Positions 44,077 to 53,694 are shown, numbered from the stretch's first letter. The stretch is DNA of 64,000 bases from Lachnospiraceae bacterium (GCA_029062895.1 JAIDPF010000023.1:1-64000); one strand, 5' to 3'. The notes: generated by a model not told the origin, from the letters alone. A program made the numbers and translations.

Positions 44077-44895
44077 ATGAATATAGTTTTAGCGTCAGAT
44101 AAAAACTATTTGTTGGCAGCAGAAACGCTGATTCGTTCCCTTGTCATTAATAATAAATGTGAATGCTGCATTTATCTGCTTTATGCTGATTTGAACCGGC
44201 AGCAGTTGGACTCTTTTGCCTCTGCTGTATGCAGATTATCAGATAGGCTGTCGTTGCAGTTTATTAAAATCAATGATAGCCTGTTTGAAAATGTTCCGAC
44301 CGTAGTTGGTCTTCCACGGACCACTTATTATCGTTTTTTGCTTCCGGAAGTTCTTCCGATTGATGTAGATAGAGCGCTGTATCTTGATTGCGATATTATT
44401 ATCAATAAACCAATAGAAGCCTTTTATCATATGGATTTTAATGAAAAACTATTTGTGGCATGTGAAGATATTGGCGTTTCTGTACAGCATAAATATGAAT
44501 TTCTGACGATCTATGGAAGAATGAACAAGCCTTTGTGCAATGGAAAATATTTTAATGCAGGTGTGATGCTGTTTAACATGGAGCTTGCGCGTCAGATGAT
44601 CGACATGATAAAAGTAATGAGAATGATCGATACATATCGTCCTTATATTTTCTTTATGGATCAGGATATTTTAAATTTTCTGTACGGTCCTTATACGCTA
44701 TATGCAGATTATCGTTTATATAATCTGGGTATAGGTTACCTGAAGGAAGAAGAGGCTGCTGAGGCAGTGAAGGAAGCTGCCATTATCCACTATTATGGGC
44801 ACCCGGATGTTAAGCCGTGGTTAGATCGGAAACGGGAAAACAGTTCGTCGTTTGCGACACGCTTATGGTGGAATTATTTAGAAAAATCCCCCTAA
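44077..44895 (+). CDS. GT8 family glycosyltransferase
   Basis: A 272-residue GT8 enzyme. It opens NIVLASDKNYLLAAETLIRS, has RTTYYRFLLPEVL (about 81-93), the metal-binding DCDIII (about 104-109), FNAGVMLFN and a late HYYGHPDVKPW, all standard for this family of retaining UDP-sugar transferases (LgtC/glycogenin type). It closes the secretion locus, 200 bases after small protein B across a spacer with two hairpins. Its stop codon lies within the terminator stem. Confidence 0.85.
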   Translation: MNIVLASDKNYLLAAETLIRSLVINNKCECCIYLLYADLNRQQLDSFASAVCRLSDRLSLQFIKINDSLFENVPTVVGLPRTTYYRFLLPEVLPIDVDRALYLDCDIIINKPIEAFYHMDFNEKLFVACEDIGVSVQHKYEFLTIYGRMNKPLCNGKYFNAGVMLFNMELARQMIDMIKVMRMIDTYRPYIFFMDQDILNFLYGPYTLYADYRLYNLGIGYLKEEEAAEAVKEAAIIHYYGHPDVKPWLDRKRENSSSFATRLWWNYLEKSP

Positions 44896-44927
44896 GCAAA
44901 TTGCCCTTTCCGCTTAAGGGGATTTTT
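44888..44927 (+). terminator. Terminator closing the secretion locus
   Basis: CCCCCTAAGC (44888-44897) pairs with GCTTAAGGGG (44912-44921, one mismatch), followed by ATTTTT. The convergent minus strand also has a T-run next to the stem, so it can serve the tryptophan synthase-like gene too. Confidence 0.85.
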
Positions 44928-44946
44928 GTTATTGAAAGCAGATTCC

Positions 44947-46320
44947 TTAATCGATCTTCGGAAGCATTTCCCTGTATTTCGCCAGTTCCTCATCTGTAGG
45001 AATATAGTCGTCCATCTGTCCATCATGGAATTTTTCATATGCCACCATGTCAAAATAACCCGTACCTGTAAGACCGAACAAAATGGTCTTCTCTTCACCG
45101 GTTTCCCTGCATTTTACAGCTTCGTCAATCGCTGCACGGATGGCATGGGAGCTTTCGGGCGCGGGCAGGATTCCCTCTACCCTTGCAAAATACTCTGCCG
45201 CCTCAAATACATCGGTCTGTTTTACGGAAACAGCTTCCATCAGTCCGTCATCATAGAGCTGGGACAAAATGGAACTCATGCCGTGATAACGTAGACCACC
45301 TGCATGGTTGGCAGAAGGAATGAAATCGCTGCCAAGGGTGTACATCTTTGCGAGCGGGCAAACCATACCCGTATCACAGAAATCATAAGCATATACGCCC
45401 CGGGTTAAGCTGGGACAGGAAGCCGGTTCTACGGCGATAAACCTATAATCCGCTTCCCCGCGAAGTTTCTCGCCCATAAAAGGAGCGATCAGACCGCCCA
45501 GATTGGAACCGCCGCCAGCGCAGCCGATGATCACATCCGGTTTGATGCCATATTTATCAAGGGCAGTTTTGGTTTCCAGACCGATGACGGACTGATGAAG
45601 CAGTACCTGATTGAGCACGCTTCCCAGAACGTACCGATAGCCTTCGTTTGTTACAGCTTTCTCCACAGCTTCGGAGATAGCGCAGCCGAGGCTTCCGGTG
45701 GTACCGGGATGTTCGGCAAGGATCTTTTTGCCGACTTCCGTCTCCATAGAAGGGGAGGGTGTTACGGAAGCACCATAGGTACGCATAACTTCACGGCGGA
45801 AAGGTTTCTGCTCATAGGAACATTTTACCATATATACTTTGCAGTCAAGTCCTAAATAAGAACATGCCATAGAAAGAGCAGTACCCCACTGTCCGGCGCC
45901 TGTTTCTGTCGTCACGCCCTTCAGACCCTGCTTCTTAGCATAATATGCCTGCGCAATAGCGGAATTGAGTTTATGGCTGCCGCTTGTATTGTTACCTTCG
46001 AATTTATAGTAGATCTTTGCGGGTGTTTTCAGCTTTTCTTCAAGACAATATGCCCGTACCAAAGGTGATGGGCGGTACATTTTATAAAAGTTTCTGATAT
46101 CTTCCGGTATATCAAAATAAGCTGTGTCGTTATCCAATTCCTGCTTGACAAGCTCTTCACAGAAGACGCCTCCAAGTTCTTCAGCAGTCATGGGCTGATG
46201 TGTGCCTGGGTTCAGGAGCGGCGCAGGTTTGTTTTTCATGTCCGCGCGCAGGTTATACCATGCCGTAGGCATCTCCTGTTCCTCAAGATAGATTTTGTAA
46301 GGGATTTTCTTTTCTGACAT
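44947..46320 (-). CDS. TrpB2-type tryptophan synthase beta-like protein
   Basis: A 457-residue PLP enzyme of the TrpB2 branch, longer than ordinary TrpB. The PLP lysine is Lys117 in NNTSGSHKLNSAIAQ; CAGGGSNLGG (about 250) binds phosphate. It condenses indole or a related compound with serine to give tryptophan, and no trpA lies nearby, as is usual for TrpB2. The gene stands alone and its leader is a T-box with a Trp specifier, so it is made when charged tRNA-Trp runs low, for example to recover indole. Confidence 0.9.
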   Translation of the reverse strand: MSEKKIPYKIYLEEQEMPTAWYNLRADMKNKPAPLLNPGTHQPMTAEELGGVFCEELVKQELDNDTAYFDIPEDIRNFYKMYRPSPLVRAYCLEEKLKTPAKIYYKFEGNNTSGSHKLNSAIAQAYYAKKQGLKGVTTETGAGQWGTALSMACSYLGLDCKVYMVKCSYEQKPFRREVMRTYGASVTPSPSMETEVGKKILAEHPGTTGSLGCAISEAVEKAVTNEGYRYVLGSVLNQVLLHQSVIGLETKTALDKYGIKPDVIIGCAGGGSNLGGLIAPFMGEKLRGEADYRFIAVEPASCPSLTRGVYAYDFCDTGMVCPLAKMYTLGSDFIPSANHAGGLRYHGMSSILSQLYDDGLMEAVSVKQTDVFEAAEYFARVEGILPAPESSHAIRAAIDEAVKCRETGEEKTILFGLTGTGYFDMVAYEKFHDGQMDDYIPTDEELAKYREMLPKID

Positions 46321-46377
46321 TTTTTTACCTCCATACTGAAATTTTTTTATGGCTCTTCATGGTTTTCGGGACAGATG

Positions 46378-46620
46378 CAAAAAACCTCCTGTCCCAGATA
46401 GTATATCTGCTGGGACAGGAGGTAATCATTGCGAAGAAATTCTTTTCACATTACTCCTGCGGTGCCACCCGGCTTGGCGTATCGTTATGGTACGCCCACT
46501 CATAAATCCTTGCCGCTTGTTTCCAGAAGTCCATTCAGTTCCATGTATTTGCTGCAATTCCACCATCTGCGGCTCTCTGTAAAAAAGGGATGAAACCTAC
46601 TTACTCTTCTTTAACGGTTT
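46378..46620 (-). promoter_or_regulatory. Tryptophan T-box riboswitch with terminator
   Basis: On the minus strand: an AG-bulge region with GAGAGCCGCAGATGGTGGA, a specifier loop with GAA-TGG-AC (TGG at 46533-46531, the Trp codon), the T-box GGGTGGCACCGCAGGAGTAA (46470-46451) that pairs with uncharged tRNA, and a terminator of 14 bp (46384-46397 with 46410-46423) followed by six T residues. Uncharged tRNA-Trp would favour the antiterminator and allow expression of the TrpB2 gene. Confidence 0.92.
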
Positions 46621-46625
46621 AGCAT

Positions 46626-46654
46626 ATCATACACTTTTCTTATCGGGAAGTCAA
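46626..46654 (-). promoter_or_regulatory. Promoter of the T-box leader
   Basis: On the minus strand TTGACT (46654-46649), 17 bases, TATGAT (46631-46626). Transcription would begin near 46619, giving an about 300-base leader before the TrpB2 start codon. Confidence 0.8.
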
Positions 46655-46829
46655 TACGGAGAATTAAAAAGTCCCTTTTATCGTATTCATGTGGACAAAA
46701 CTGCGGAAACTCAAGCAGTTTTGTCCTTGCAATCCTCCCATGGATGATTTATCATTAAACTATTGGAAATGTGCAATGTCAGATGTGACAGAATTAACAA
46801 CATTGGAAGAAAAGAAGGATAACGAGGAT

Positions 46830-48053
46830 ATGATCAAAAGAGAAAAAACAGGAACTAAAATAGAAAAAGGTAAAAGAATGAACCGATGGTTTCTGGCGGC
46901 TGGCATGATCATATTATTATCCGGTTGTGGGACTGGGGTGGCTGACGATCCGGATGTGGCAACGGAGGACATGATGACGGTAGGCGGGGAAGACAGCATC
47001 GGGGAAGAAACGGTAAGTGGAGATGATATATCGGAGACGGAGGAGGTCGCAGTCGGGGAAGTGACGACAGATCAAGGAGAAGAAGAGGAAAGTCATGTAA
47101 CATCATATTCCCAGTATAATTCATGGAAACCGTTCTGGGAGGACAGTGAACAGTATAGTGAGGTATTTGCAGATCTGCCACGGTATAGTTTTGAGGTCCC
47201 CAGAGAAGTCATTGTAGGTGATTATGATGAAAGATTTCCTGAAGAACTGCAGCAGCTTCTGGTATACCGATATGATAACATAAAAGAGGGGGATGATGCA
47301 TGGGAGGCGTATCAGGCTGATTATGAGGAAATTGCCGAAGGAACGGAACTATATACGGAATTATATAATGAAACGACGGTACAAAACGAGCTAACCGCTT
47401 ATGGTGCGAACATAATATCATTATGGGCAGTAGATATTGATGCGGATGGGGAAGATGAATGTATATCGAGAACGGTACGTGGAACCGGAGGGTTTTTAGA
47501 TCTGGATGTTATAGACTATGATAATGGATGGTATATAACTGCCGGGGGAGATTGCCGTGATGTCACTAGTGTTGAGAGTGTATTAGAATATGAAGGAACC
47601 TATTACCTGTTAATAGGTTCCATGCTGGTGTGTTATAATGATTCCGACTGGATGCAGGTGGGTATTAATCGGGAAATTACAGGCTATACCCCGCATGAAG
47701 TATATAGCAGGGATGGGGATGATATGGATTATCTATCAGCGGTTGACCTAGAGGTTCTGAGCCGTAATGGCACTGGTGAAAGATTATATTTGAATTTTTG
47801 GAACGTTGGTGGACCCGTATACGATGCTGAATATGTTTGGGAATGCGAATATGACGGAAAGATGTACCAGTATGCCGTATCATATGAGTACAGCATGAAA
47901 TGGTATCCATGGTGTGATGATGCGGTATTAACAATATTTGAAGAAAAAGAAGATGGCAGTATAGAGGCGGTCAAGGTATATTATCTCGCATGCAATTATT
48001 ATTTATTCTTTGATGAAAAATCCGGGACAACCGGGAGCTGGTATGTGAGATGA
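46830..48053 (+). CDS. Acidic lipoprotein of unknown function
   Basis: A 407-residue protein with a lipobox ILLSGCG (about residues 27-33 counting from ATG 46830), then a Glu/Asp/Thr-rich linker (to about 95) and a folded part rich in Tyr, Asp and Trp with repeated VDIDADGEDECIS-like and YDNGWYITAGGD phrases. An Asp-rich DIDADGEDE loop resembles calcium-binding loops of FG-GAP/VCBS-type proteins. ATG 46878 (MNRWFLAAG) is another reasonable start; a longer frame from 46689 is unlikely. It stands alone, divergent from the T-box gene. Confidence 0.6.
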   Translation: MIKREKTGTKIEKGKRMNRWFLAAGMIILLSGCGTGVADDPDVATEDMMTVGGEDSIGEETVSGDDISETEEVAVGEVTTDQGEEEESHVTSYSQYNSWKPFWEDSEQYSEVFADLPRYSFEVPREVIVGDYDERFPEELQQLLVYRYDNIKEGDDAWEAYQADYEEIAEGTELYTELYNETTVQNELTAYGANIISLWAVDIDADGEDECISRTVRGTGGFLDLDVIDYDNGWYITAGGDCRDVTSVESVLEYEGTYYLLIGSMLVCYNDSDWMQVGINREITGYTPHEVYSRDGDDMDYLSAVDLEVLSRNGTGERLYLNFWNVGGPVYDAEYVWECEYDGKMYQYAVSYEYSMKWYPWCDDAVLTIFEEKEDGSIEAVKVYYLACNYYLFFDEKSGTTGSWYVR

Positions 48054-48153
48054 GGTATAAAACTGCGAAAGCTCAAACAACAAACCGCATTGAATGAAGA
48101 AGACACTTGTGATAAAGTTAAAGTGACATATCGTAAATTGAGGAAAATGAGTT

Positions 48154-49137
48154 ATGAAATGGAGCAGATTAAGGATCAAAACAATTGCAGACGCGGAAGA
48201 CGTTATTATATCCGCACTGTATGATATCGGGTTGGAGGGGGCGCAGATAGAAGACAGCGTGCCGTTGACGGCAAGAGAGAAGGAGCAGATGTTTGTGGAT
48301 ATCATGCCGGATGCTCCCGAAGATGACGGCATTGCGTATCTCAGCTTTTATATAGAGCAGGAGGAGAACGAAAGCGAAAAAGAGCATCAGGACAGACTGG
48401 CTTCGATCGTGGAACAGGTAAAGCAGGAACTTGACGATATCAGGACTTATATGGAGATCGGAGATGGCAGTATCGCTGTATCAGAGACGGAGGATAAGGA
48501 CTGGATCAACAACTGGAAGGAATTTTTCCATCAATTTTATATTGATGATATTCTGGTGATTCCTTCCTGGGAAAAGATGGATGAGGCGGACAGCGGCAGG
48601 ATGGTGCTGCATATTGATCCGGGGACGGCGTTTGGTACAGGCATGCATGAGACGACGCAGCTTTGTATCAGGCAGCTTCGCAGATTTGTCACATCACAGA
48701 CTCGTATCCTTGATGTGGGGACGGGGAGCGGCATCCTGTCGATCCTTTCCTTGATGTTTGGCGCAAAAGAGGCGGTTGGGACTGATCTGGATCCCTGCGC
48801 TATCAATGCGGTAGATGATAATAAAAAGAATAATGGGATCAAAGAGGAGCAGTTTCATCTTTTGATTGGCGATATTATAACGGATAAAAAGATACAGGAC
48901 GCAGTCGGGTATGACAGTTATGATATCGTTGTAGCAAACATTTTGGCGGATGTGCTTGTGCCATTGACGCCGGTTATTGCGCATCATTTAAAATCAGGTG
49001 GCGTTTATATTACTTCCGGCATTATTGATGATAAGGAAGAGGTAGTGCGGGAAGCTGTTACAGGGGCAGGATTGGACATTCTGGATGTAACATATCAGGG
49101 GGAATGGGTCTGCGTCACTGCAATGAAACCAGTGTGA
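48154..49137 (+). CDS. prmA: Ribosomal protein L11 methyltransferase
   Basis: A 327-residue SAM-dependent methyltransferase. The N-terminal part (1-115) is the PrmA substrate-binding domain. The SAM site is ILDVGTGSGILSIL (about 188-201), preceded by the diagnostic LHIDPGTAFGTGMHETTQL, with IVVANILADVLVPL as the catalytic-loop equivalent. It trimethylates L11 residues. It is followed by rsmE, the usual Firmicutes pair. Confidence 0.95.
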   Translation: MKWSRLRIKTIADAEDVIISALYDIGLEGAQIEDSVPLTAREKEQMFVDIMPDAPEDDGIAYLSFYIEQEENESEKEHQDRLASIVEQVKQELDDIRTYMEIGDGSIAVSETEDKDWINNWKEFFHQFYIDDILVIPSWEKMDEADSGRMVLHIDPGTAFGTGMHETTQLCIRQLRRFVTSQTRILDVGTGSGILSILSLMFGAKEAVGTDLDPCAINAVDDNKKNNGIKEEQFHLLIGDIITDKKIQDAVGYDSYDIVVANILADVLVPLTPVIAHHLKSGGVYITSGIIDDKEEVVREAVTGAGLDILDVTYQGEWVCVTAMKPV

Positions 49138-49339
49138 GAAGAACTTCTAACTGCTCGCAGCAAAGGCTGCTTCGCAGAGAAGTTCTTCTCACACCGAAAA
49201 ACGCAAAAGCAGCGTTTTTCACCGCTATTTAAGTCGCAGCAGAGCTGCGACATGGGGGGATCAGGAAACGCTGATCAAAGCATTACACGCACCGGATTTG
49301 CAAATTGGATGGCGCAGATGAAAGGATGGAAGTGCCTAT
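49138..49339. repeat. Palindrome-rich spacer between prmA and rsmE
   Basis: Four hairpins in 200 bases: a long stem GTGAGAAGAACTTCT...AGAAGTTCTTCTCAC (49132-49195, using the end of prmA), GAAAAACGC...GCGTTTTTC (49196-49220), GTCGCAGC...GCTGCGAC (49231-49250), and TCAGGAAACGCTGA (49260-49273). No T-run follows, so they are not simple terminators. Similar trains of small palindromes lie in other spacers here (20044-20130, 20996-21114). Confidence 0.6.
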
Positions 49340-50113
49340 ATGCAGCATTTTTTCGTGGAACCTTCCCAGATCGTTGGGAATGAGATCAGGATTACGGGGG
49401 AAGACGTGGGTCATATCAGAAAGGTTCTCCGCATGAAGGAGGGGGAAGAACTTTCCGTTGGAAATGGCATCGATGATACGGAATACCGCTGCCAGATCGA
49501 TCATTTTACGGATGACGAGGTGGTCTGTAAGATACGCTTTATCAAGGAAGAAGGTGTAGAGCTTCCCGCAAGGATTTACCTCTTTCAGGGACTTCCAAAA
49601 TCTGATAAGATGGAGTTGATTGTACAGAAGGCGGTAGAGCTTGGCGTATATGAGATCATTCCGGTGGCGACAAAGAGAGCAGTAGTAAAGCTGGATGATA
49701 AAAAGGCAAAGAGTAAGGTCGCGCGCTGGCAGGCGGTCAGTGAGGCTGCGGCAAAGCAGAGCAAGCGGGCCGTTGTTCCCCGCGTCCATGATCTGATGAC
49801 CATGCAGGAAGCAGTTGCTTATGCCAAAGGGATGGATGCGAAGGCGATACCTTATGAACTTTCCAGAGGGATGGAGGAGACGCGTGGATGGCTTACTTTT
49901 GCTGCGGATACAGTATCCTCGTCGGAAGGAGATGCGGTCAGTATAGCGGTCTTTATCGGACCGGAAGGCGGTTTTGAAGAAAGTGAGATCGAGCTTGCAA
50001 AAGAGGCTGGCATTACGCCGATATCTCTTGGCAGAAGGATCCTGCGTACAGAGACAGCGGGGCTGACGATCTTGTCGATTCTGATGTACCAACTGGAAAC
50101 GAAAGGCATATAA
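49340..50113 (+). CDS. rsmE: 16S rRNA m3U1498 methyltransferase
   Basis: A 257-residue SPOUT methyltransferase. N-terminal PUA-like domain (1-70), then the trefoil-knot domain with IGPEGGFEESEIELA and LGRRILRTETAGL (about 227-241), the SAM-binding signature. It methylates U1498 of 16S rRNA. The coding frame has a ribosome site GGAAGTG. Convergent frames over it on the other strand are shadows. Confidence 0.95.
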   Translation: MQHFFVEPSQIVGNEIRITGEDVGHIRKVLRMKEGEELSVGNGIDDTEYRCQIDHFTDDEVVCKIRFIKEEGVELPARIYLFQGLPKSDKMELIVQKAVELGVYEIIPVATKRAVVKLDDKKAKSKVARWQAVSEAAAKQSKRAVVPRVHDLMTMQEAVAYAKGMDAKAIPYELSRGMEETRGWLTFAADTVSSSEGDAVSIAVFIGPEGGFEESEIELAKEAGITPISLGRRILRTETAGLTILSILMYQLETKGI

Positions 50114-50142
50114 TAACAATATATTAGGAAGAATAGGAGAGT

Positions 50143-51321
50143 ATGCCATCTAAGGCACAAAAAAATATGGAAATCTATTTAGACAATTCCGCGACCACAA
50201 AATGTCTGGATGAAGTGGTAAGCTTGATGGATAAGATATATTTATTAGAGTATGGCAACCCGTCCAGTATGCATACCAAAGGTGTGGAAGCAGAAAAATA
50301 CCTTCGTAATGCGAAAGAAACGATTGCAAGAAATCTCAGGGTTTTACCAAAGGAAATTTATTTTACTTCAGGAGGAACGGAAAGCGACAATCTTGCATTG
50401 ATCGGCACGGCGATGGCAAACCGTCGTTTCGGCAATCACTTGATTACGACGAAGATCGAACATCCGGCGGTCCTTCAGGCCATGAAATATCTGGAGGAAC
50501 AGGGATTTCGGGTCACATATCTTCCGGTAGATCAGTATGGAGTGATTTCTTTAAATGATTTAAAAAAGGCGGTCTGCAGGGAGACGATTCTGGTTTCCAT
50601 TATGCATACGAATAATGAAATTGGCGCACTACAGCCGATCGCTGAAGCGGCGGCGCTTGTAAAATCTATGAAGCCCTCAGTTGTATTTCACGTAGATGCA
50701 GTACAGGGATATGGAAAATTCAGGATTTATCCTAAGAAAATGGGCATTGACCTGATGTCAGTCAGCGGGCATAAGATTCATGGACCGAAGGGAGTCGGTT
50801 TTTTATATATCAGCGAAAGAGTTAAGATCACTCCGATTCTCTGGGGCGGCGGGCAGCAGAACGGTATGCGTTCCGGGACGGAAAATGTACCGGGGATCTT
50901 GGGAATGGCGGAAGCGGTCCGGCTGATCTATCAGGATCTGGATCGGGATGTGGAACGTTTATACCGCTTGAAAGAAAAGTTTATTAAAGGGATCGAGACG
51001 ATTGATAAAACCAAAGTGAATGGGCATACCGGATATGACAGCGCGCCTCATATTGTCAACGTATCGTTTCTGGGAGTCCGTGCTCAGGTATTGTTAAATG
51101 AATTATCGGAAAGAGGGATCTATATTTCCGCAGGCAGCGCCTGTGCAGCCCATAAACATACGGATTCTCCGACACTGAAAGCGATTGGTTTGAGGCAGGA
51201 ATCTATGGATGCGGCAGTTAGATTCAGCTTTTCTATTTATACTACGGAAGAAGAGATAGATAAAACTCTGGAGGCGCTGGCGGAGGTGCTGCCGAAGCTG
51301 CGAAGATATACCAGAAAATAA
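50143..51321 (+). CDS. Cysteine desulfurase (NifS/IscS family)
   Basis: A 392-residue PLP enzyme. YLDNSATTKCLDEVV and GNPSSMHTKG start it, HVDAVQGYGKF retains the D-x-x-Q motif (unlike the phage copy), the PLP lysine is in SGHKIHGPKGVGFLY, and the catalytic Cys is in SAGSACAAHKH. Its place between rsmE and a sensor kinase, with thiI three genes on, suggests it supplies persulfide sulfur to ThiI for 4-thiouridine and thiamine. ATG 50143 has AGGAGA; ATG 50167 is possible. Confidence 0.9.
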   Translation: MPSKAQKNMEIYLDNSATTKCLDEVVSLMDKIYLLEYGNPSSMHTKGVEAEKYLRNAKETIARNLRVLPKEIYFTSGGTESDNLALIGTAMANRRFGNHLITTKIEHPAVLQAMKYLEEQGFRVTYLPVDQYGVISLNDLKKAVCRETILVSIMHTNNEIGALQPIAEAAALVKSMKPSVVFHVDAVQGYGKFRIYPKKMGIDLMSVSGHKIHGPKGVGFLYISERVKITPILWGGGQQNGMRSGTENVPGILGMAEAVRLIYQDLDRDVERLYRLKEKFIKGIETIDKTKVNGHTGYDSAPHIVNVSFLGVRAQVLLNELSERGIYISAGSACAAHKHTDSPTLKAIGLRQESMDAAVRFSFSIYTTEEEIDKTLEALAEVLPKLRRYTRK

Positions 51322-51369
51322 AGTGAATGCAAAGCGATACGCTTCGCATAAGAAAGAGCAGGTTGTTGT

Positions 51370-53514
51370 ATGCTTCCCTTTCGCACGAATATAATTATAT
51401 TTATTATTGAATTTTTATGTACTGTTCTGTTACAGATCGTATACGGGGCGTCCGTATATGGCTGGGAGGTAGCTGGGATGGTGGCGATCGGATTGCTGCC
51501 GGTTCTTTTGGTGTCATTAATTTCTCTGAATATTGACAATGAAAGTGTAGTCATCCGCTGCCTCTACATATCAGGTATCGCTACATTTTATTATATGAGT
51601 TATGCCCTGCATACACAGGGAACGCTGTCGTTTTTCTTTCTGGCGCTGGGTGTTACTATGACGTTGTTTATCAGACCGCAGGTGATTGTGGAATATTTTG
51701 GGATCACCACGGCGATTCTTGTCTATATGGTATTTTCTGAATCAAAGATCATCGAGGAATTTTTCGACCGTCAGTTGTATGTTACTTTTTTGACGATGTA
51801 TGCGTTTGCCGGAGTAACCATTTTCTTTGTTGTCAACAGCGTAAAACGGTATCAGATGGAGATGGAAGAAAAGAATGAGATTGCGCGGGAAGCTTTGGAA
51901 GCAAAATCCAATTTTCTGGCGAATATGTCCCATGAGATCCGTACCCCGATGAATGCGATTTATGGTATGGCTGAACTTTTGGAAGAACGGGATTTTGATA
52001 AAAAGGAGAAGGAGTATATTGCGACAATCAAGCATTCTTCGGAAACTCTTCTTTCCATCATCAATGAAATTCTGGATTTTTCCAAAGTGGAATCAGGTTT
52101 GATGAGAATTGTGGCAGAACCGTACCAGTTTAACAGTATGGTTCAGGACGTTATCACGATCATAGAGTTTCGGGTGAAGGACAAGCTGATTCAGTTTGAG
52201 TGCAATATAGACGAGAATATTCCAAGAGAGCTGATTGGCGATGAGATCCGTATTAAGCAGGTTCTGATCAATATATTAAATAATGCTGTGAAATTTACGA
52301 ATCAGGGAACTGTCACACTGACGATTAATTGGAGGGGCGGCAATACCTCTGCGAATCAGGGAGAGGATCTGGGTGTTTTATGTATCAGCGTAAAGGATAC
52401 TGGCATCGGTATCTCAGAAGATGATCTTAGCAAACTGTTTACCGCGTTTGGACAGATCAATACGAAAAAGAACCGGAATGTGGAAGGTACAGGACTGGGG
52501 CTTGCTATTTGTAAGGAATTGACAGATGCCATGGGCGGTGTTATTAGGGTAGAATCCGTTTTAAAACAGGGAAGTACTTTTTATGTGGAACTGCCGCAAA
52601 AGATAGCGGATCCGCTGCCCTGCAATTTTATAAGGGATGAAGAGACGATCTATACGCCGACCAAAGATTTTCAGATTGATTTTATCGCGCCTACGGCAAA
52701 GGTTCTGATTGTAGATGATAATAAGGTGAATCGACAGGTTGCGTGGGAGATGATGAAGCTGTTTGGTTTTGAAGCCGCATTGGCGGAAAGCGGTGCGGAA
52801 GCAATCGACCGTGTGAAAAAGCATTTGATCTCATATGATCTCATTTTTATGGATCACATGATGCCGTTTATGGATGGCGTGGAAGCGACGCAGAACATCA
52901 GGCAGATGCCGGGTGAATACGCGCAGAAGGTGCCGATTGTCGCTTTGACAGCCAATGCGATCAATGGGGTGGAGCAGCAGTTTATTGATGCGGGAATGAA
53001 TGACTACATTGCCAAGCCTGTTAAGATTGGGGAGCTGCAGAAGATCTTACAGAAGTGGCTTCCCAGACACAAACAATTTCCGGTGGGAACTTCTTTAGAG
53101 GAAATAGAGGATATCAGTAATCAGCAGGCGGCAAAAGACTGGAAACGGATGTCTCCCGATATGATTCTGGAGCAGTTGGATGGTATTGATACGGAAACCG
53201 GGATCCAAAACTGTGCCGGCAGTCAGAGCGCGTACTTTGAAGTGCTGCAAACATTTGTTGCTTCTAATCTTGTCAATATATTGAATACGTATTTTGAAAA
53301 AGAGGATCTGGAAAATTATTCGGTGACGGCCCATTCCATCAAGGGCGCCTGTAAGAATATCGGAGCGCACGATGTTGCGGATAAAGCGTATTCTTTAGAG
53401 AGAGCGGGGAAACGGGGAGATATCGCTTTTATCTGGGATCATCATGAGGAAATGGTAGAGGAATATACTGCGATGATCAAGATGCTGAAAAAGATTTTTT
53501 TTGGCAATCTATAA
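51370..53514 (+). CDS. Hybrid sensor histidine kinase with receiver and Hpt domains
   Basis: A 714-residue phosphorelay kinase. Six or so membrane helices (1-165), a coiled linker, HisKA with FLANMSHEIRTPMNAI (His188), an ATPase domain with VLINILNNAVKFT and GTGLGLAICKEL, a receiver starting VLIVDDNKVNRQ with phosphoacceptor Asp495 in FMDHMMPFMDG, and a C-terminal Hpt with AHSIKGACKNIG (His655). A full internal relay is thus encoded. Its output may be the LytTR regulator downstream (53747), though those are normally fed by other kinases. Confidence 0.92.
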   Translation: MLPFRTNIIIFIIEFLCTVLLQIVYGASVYGWEVAGMVAIGLLPVLLVSLISLNIDNESVVIRCLYISGIATFYYMSYALHTQGTLSFFFLALGVTMTLFIRPQVIVEYFGITTAILVYMVFSESKIIEEFFDRQLYVTFLTMYAFAGVTIFFVVNSVKRYQMEMEEKNEIAREALEAKSNFLANMSHEIRTPMNAIYGMAELLEERDFDKKEKEYIATIKHSSETLLSIINEILDFSKVESGLMRIVAEPYQFNSMVQDVITIIEFRVKDKLIQFECNIDENIPRELIGDEIRIKQVLINILNNAVKFTNQGTVTLTINWRGGNTSANQGEDLGVLCISVKDTGIGISEDDLSKLFTAFGQINTKKNRNVEGTGLGLAICKELTDAMGGVIRVESVLKQGSTFYVELPQKIADPLPCNFIRDEETIYTPTKDFQIDFIAPTAKVLIVDDNKVNRQVAWEMMKLFGFEAALAESGAEAIDRVKKHLISYDLIFMDHMMPFMDGVEATQNIRQMPGEYAQKVPIVALTANAINGVEQQFIDAGMNDYIAKPVKIGELQKILQKWLPRHKQFPVGTSLEEIEDISNQQAAKDWKRMSPDMILEQLDGIDTETGIQNCAGSQSAYFEVLQTFVASNLVNILNTYFEKEDLENYSVTAHSIKGACKNIGAHDVADKAYSLERAGKRGDIAFIWDHHEEMVEEYTAMIKMLKKIFFGNL

Positions 53515-53533
53515 CTATTATGGTATAATGTCC

Positions 53534-53694
53534 ACGTAAGCAATGAGCAGTGCGCGAGTGAGTGAAATCATATGCAGCTGGAAGCTTGCTTACAAGCGGC
53601 ATATGATTTCATGAGTGAGCATAGGGTGAAGCCCGTGAGCGAGATGAAGCAAAGCGGAATCGAGCTTAGCACTGCGAACTTACGGTACAATGTT
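53534..53694 (+). promoter_or_regulatory. Strongly folded leader of the LytTR regulator
   Basis: Nested pairings in the 230-base spacer: outer CGTAAG/CTTACG and GCAGTGC/GCACTGC, and an inner 12-bp stem GAAATCATATGC/GCATATGATTTC around 53567-53613. The fold could form a cruciform in DNA or a long hairpin in RNA. It has no T-run, so it is not a typical terminator. It may control expression of the regulator at 53747. Confidence 0.5.

Noticed and set aside
49283..50149. A 288-residue leftward frame opposite rsmE
   Set aside because: The rsmE frame has clear SPOUT motifs on the plus strand; the opposite frame has no signature or ribosome site.
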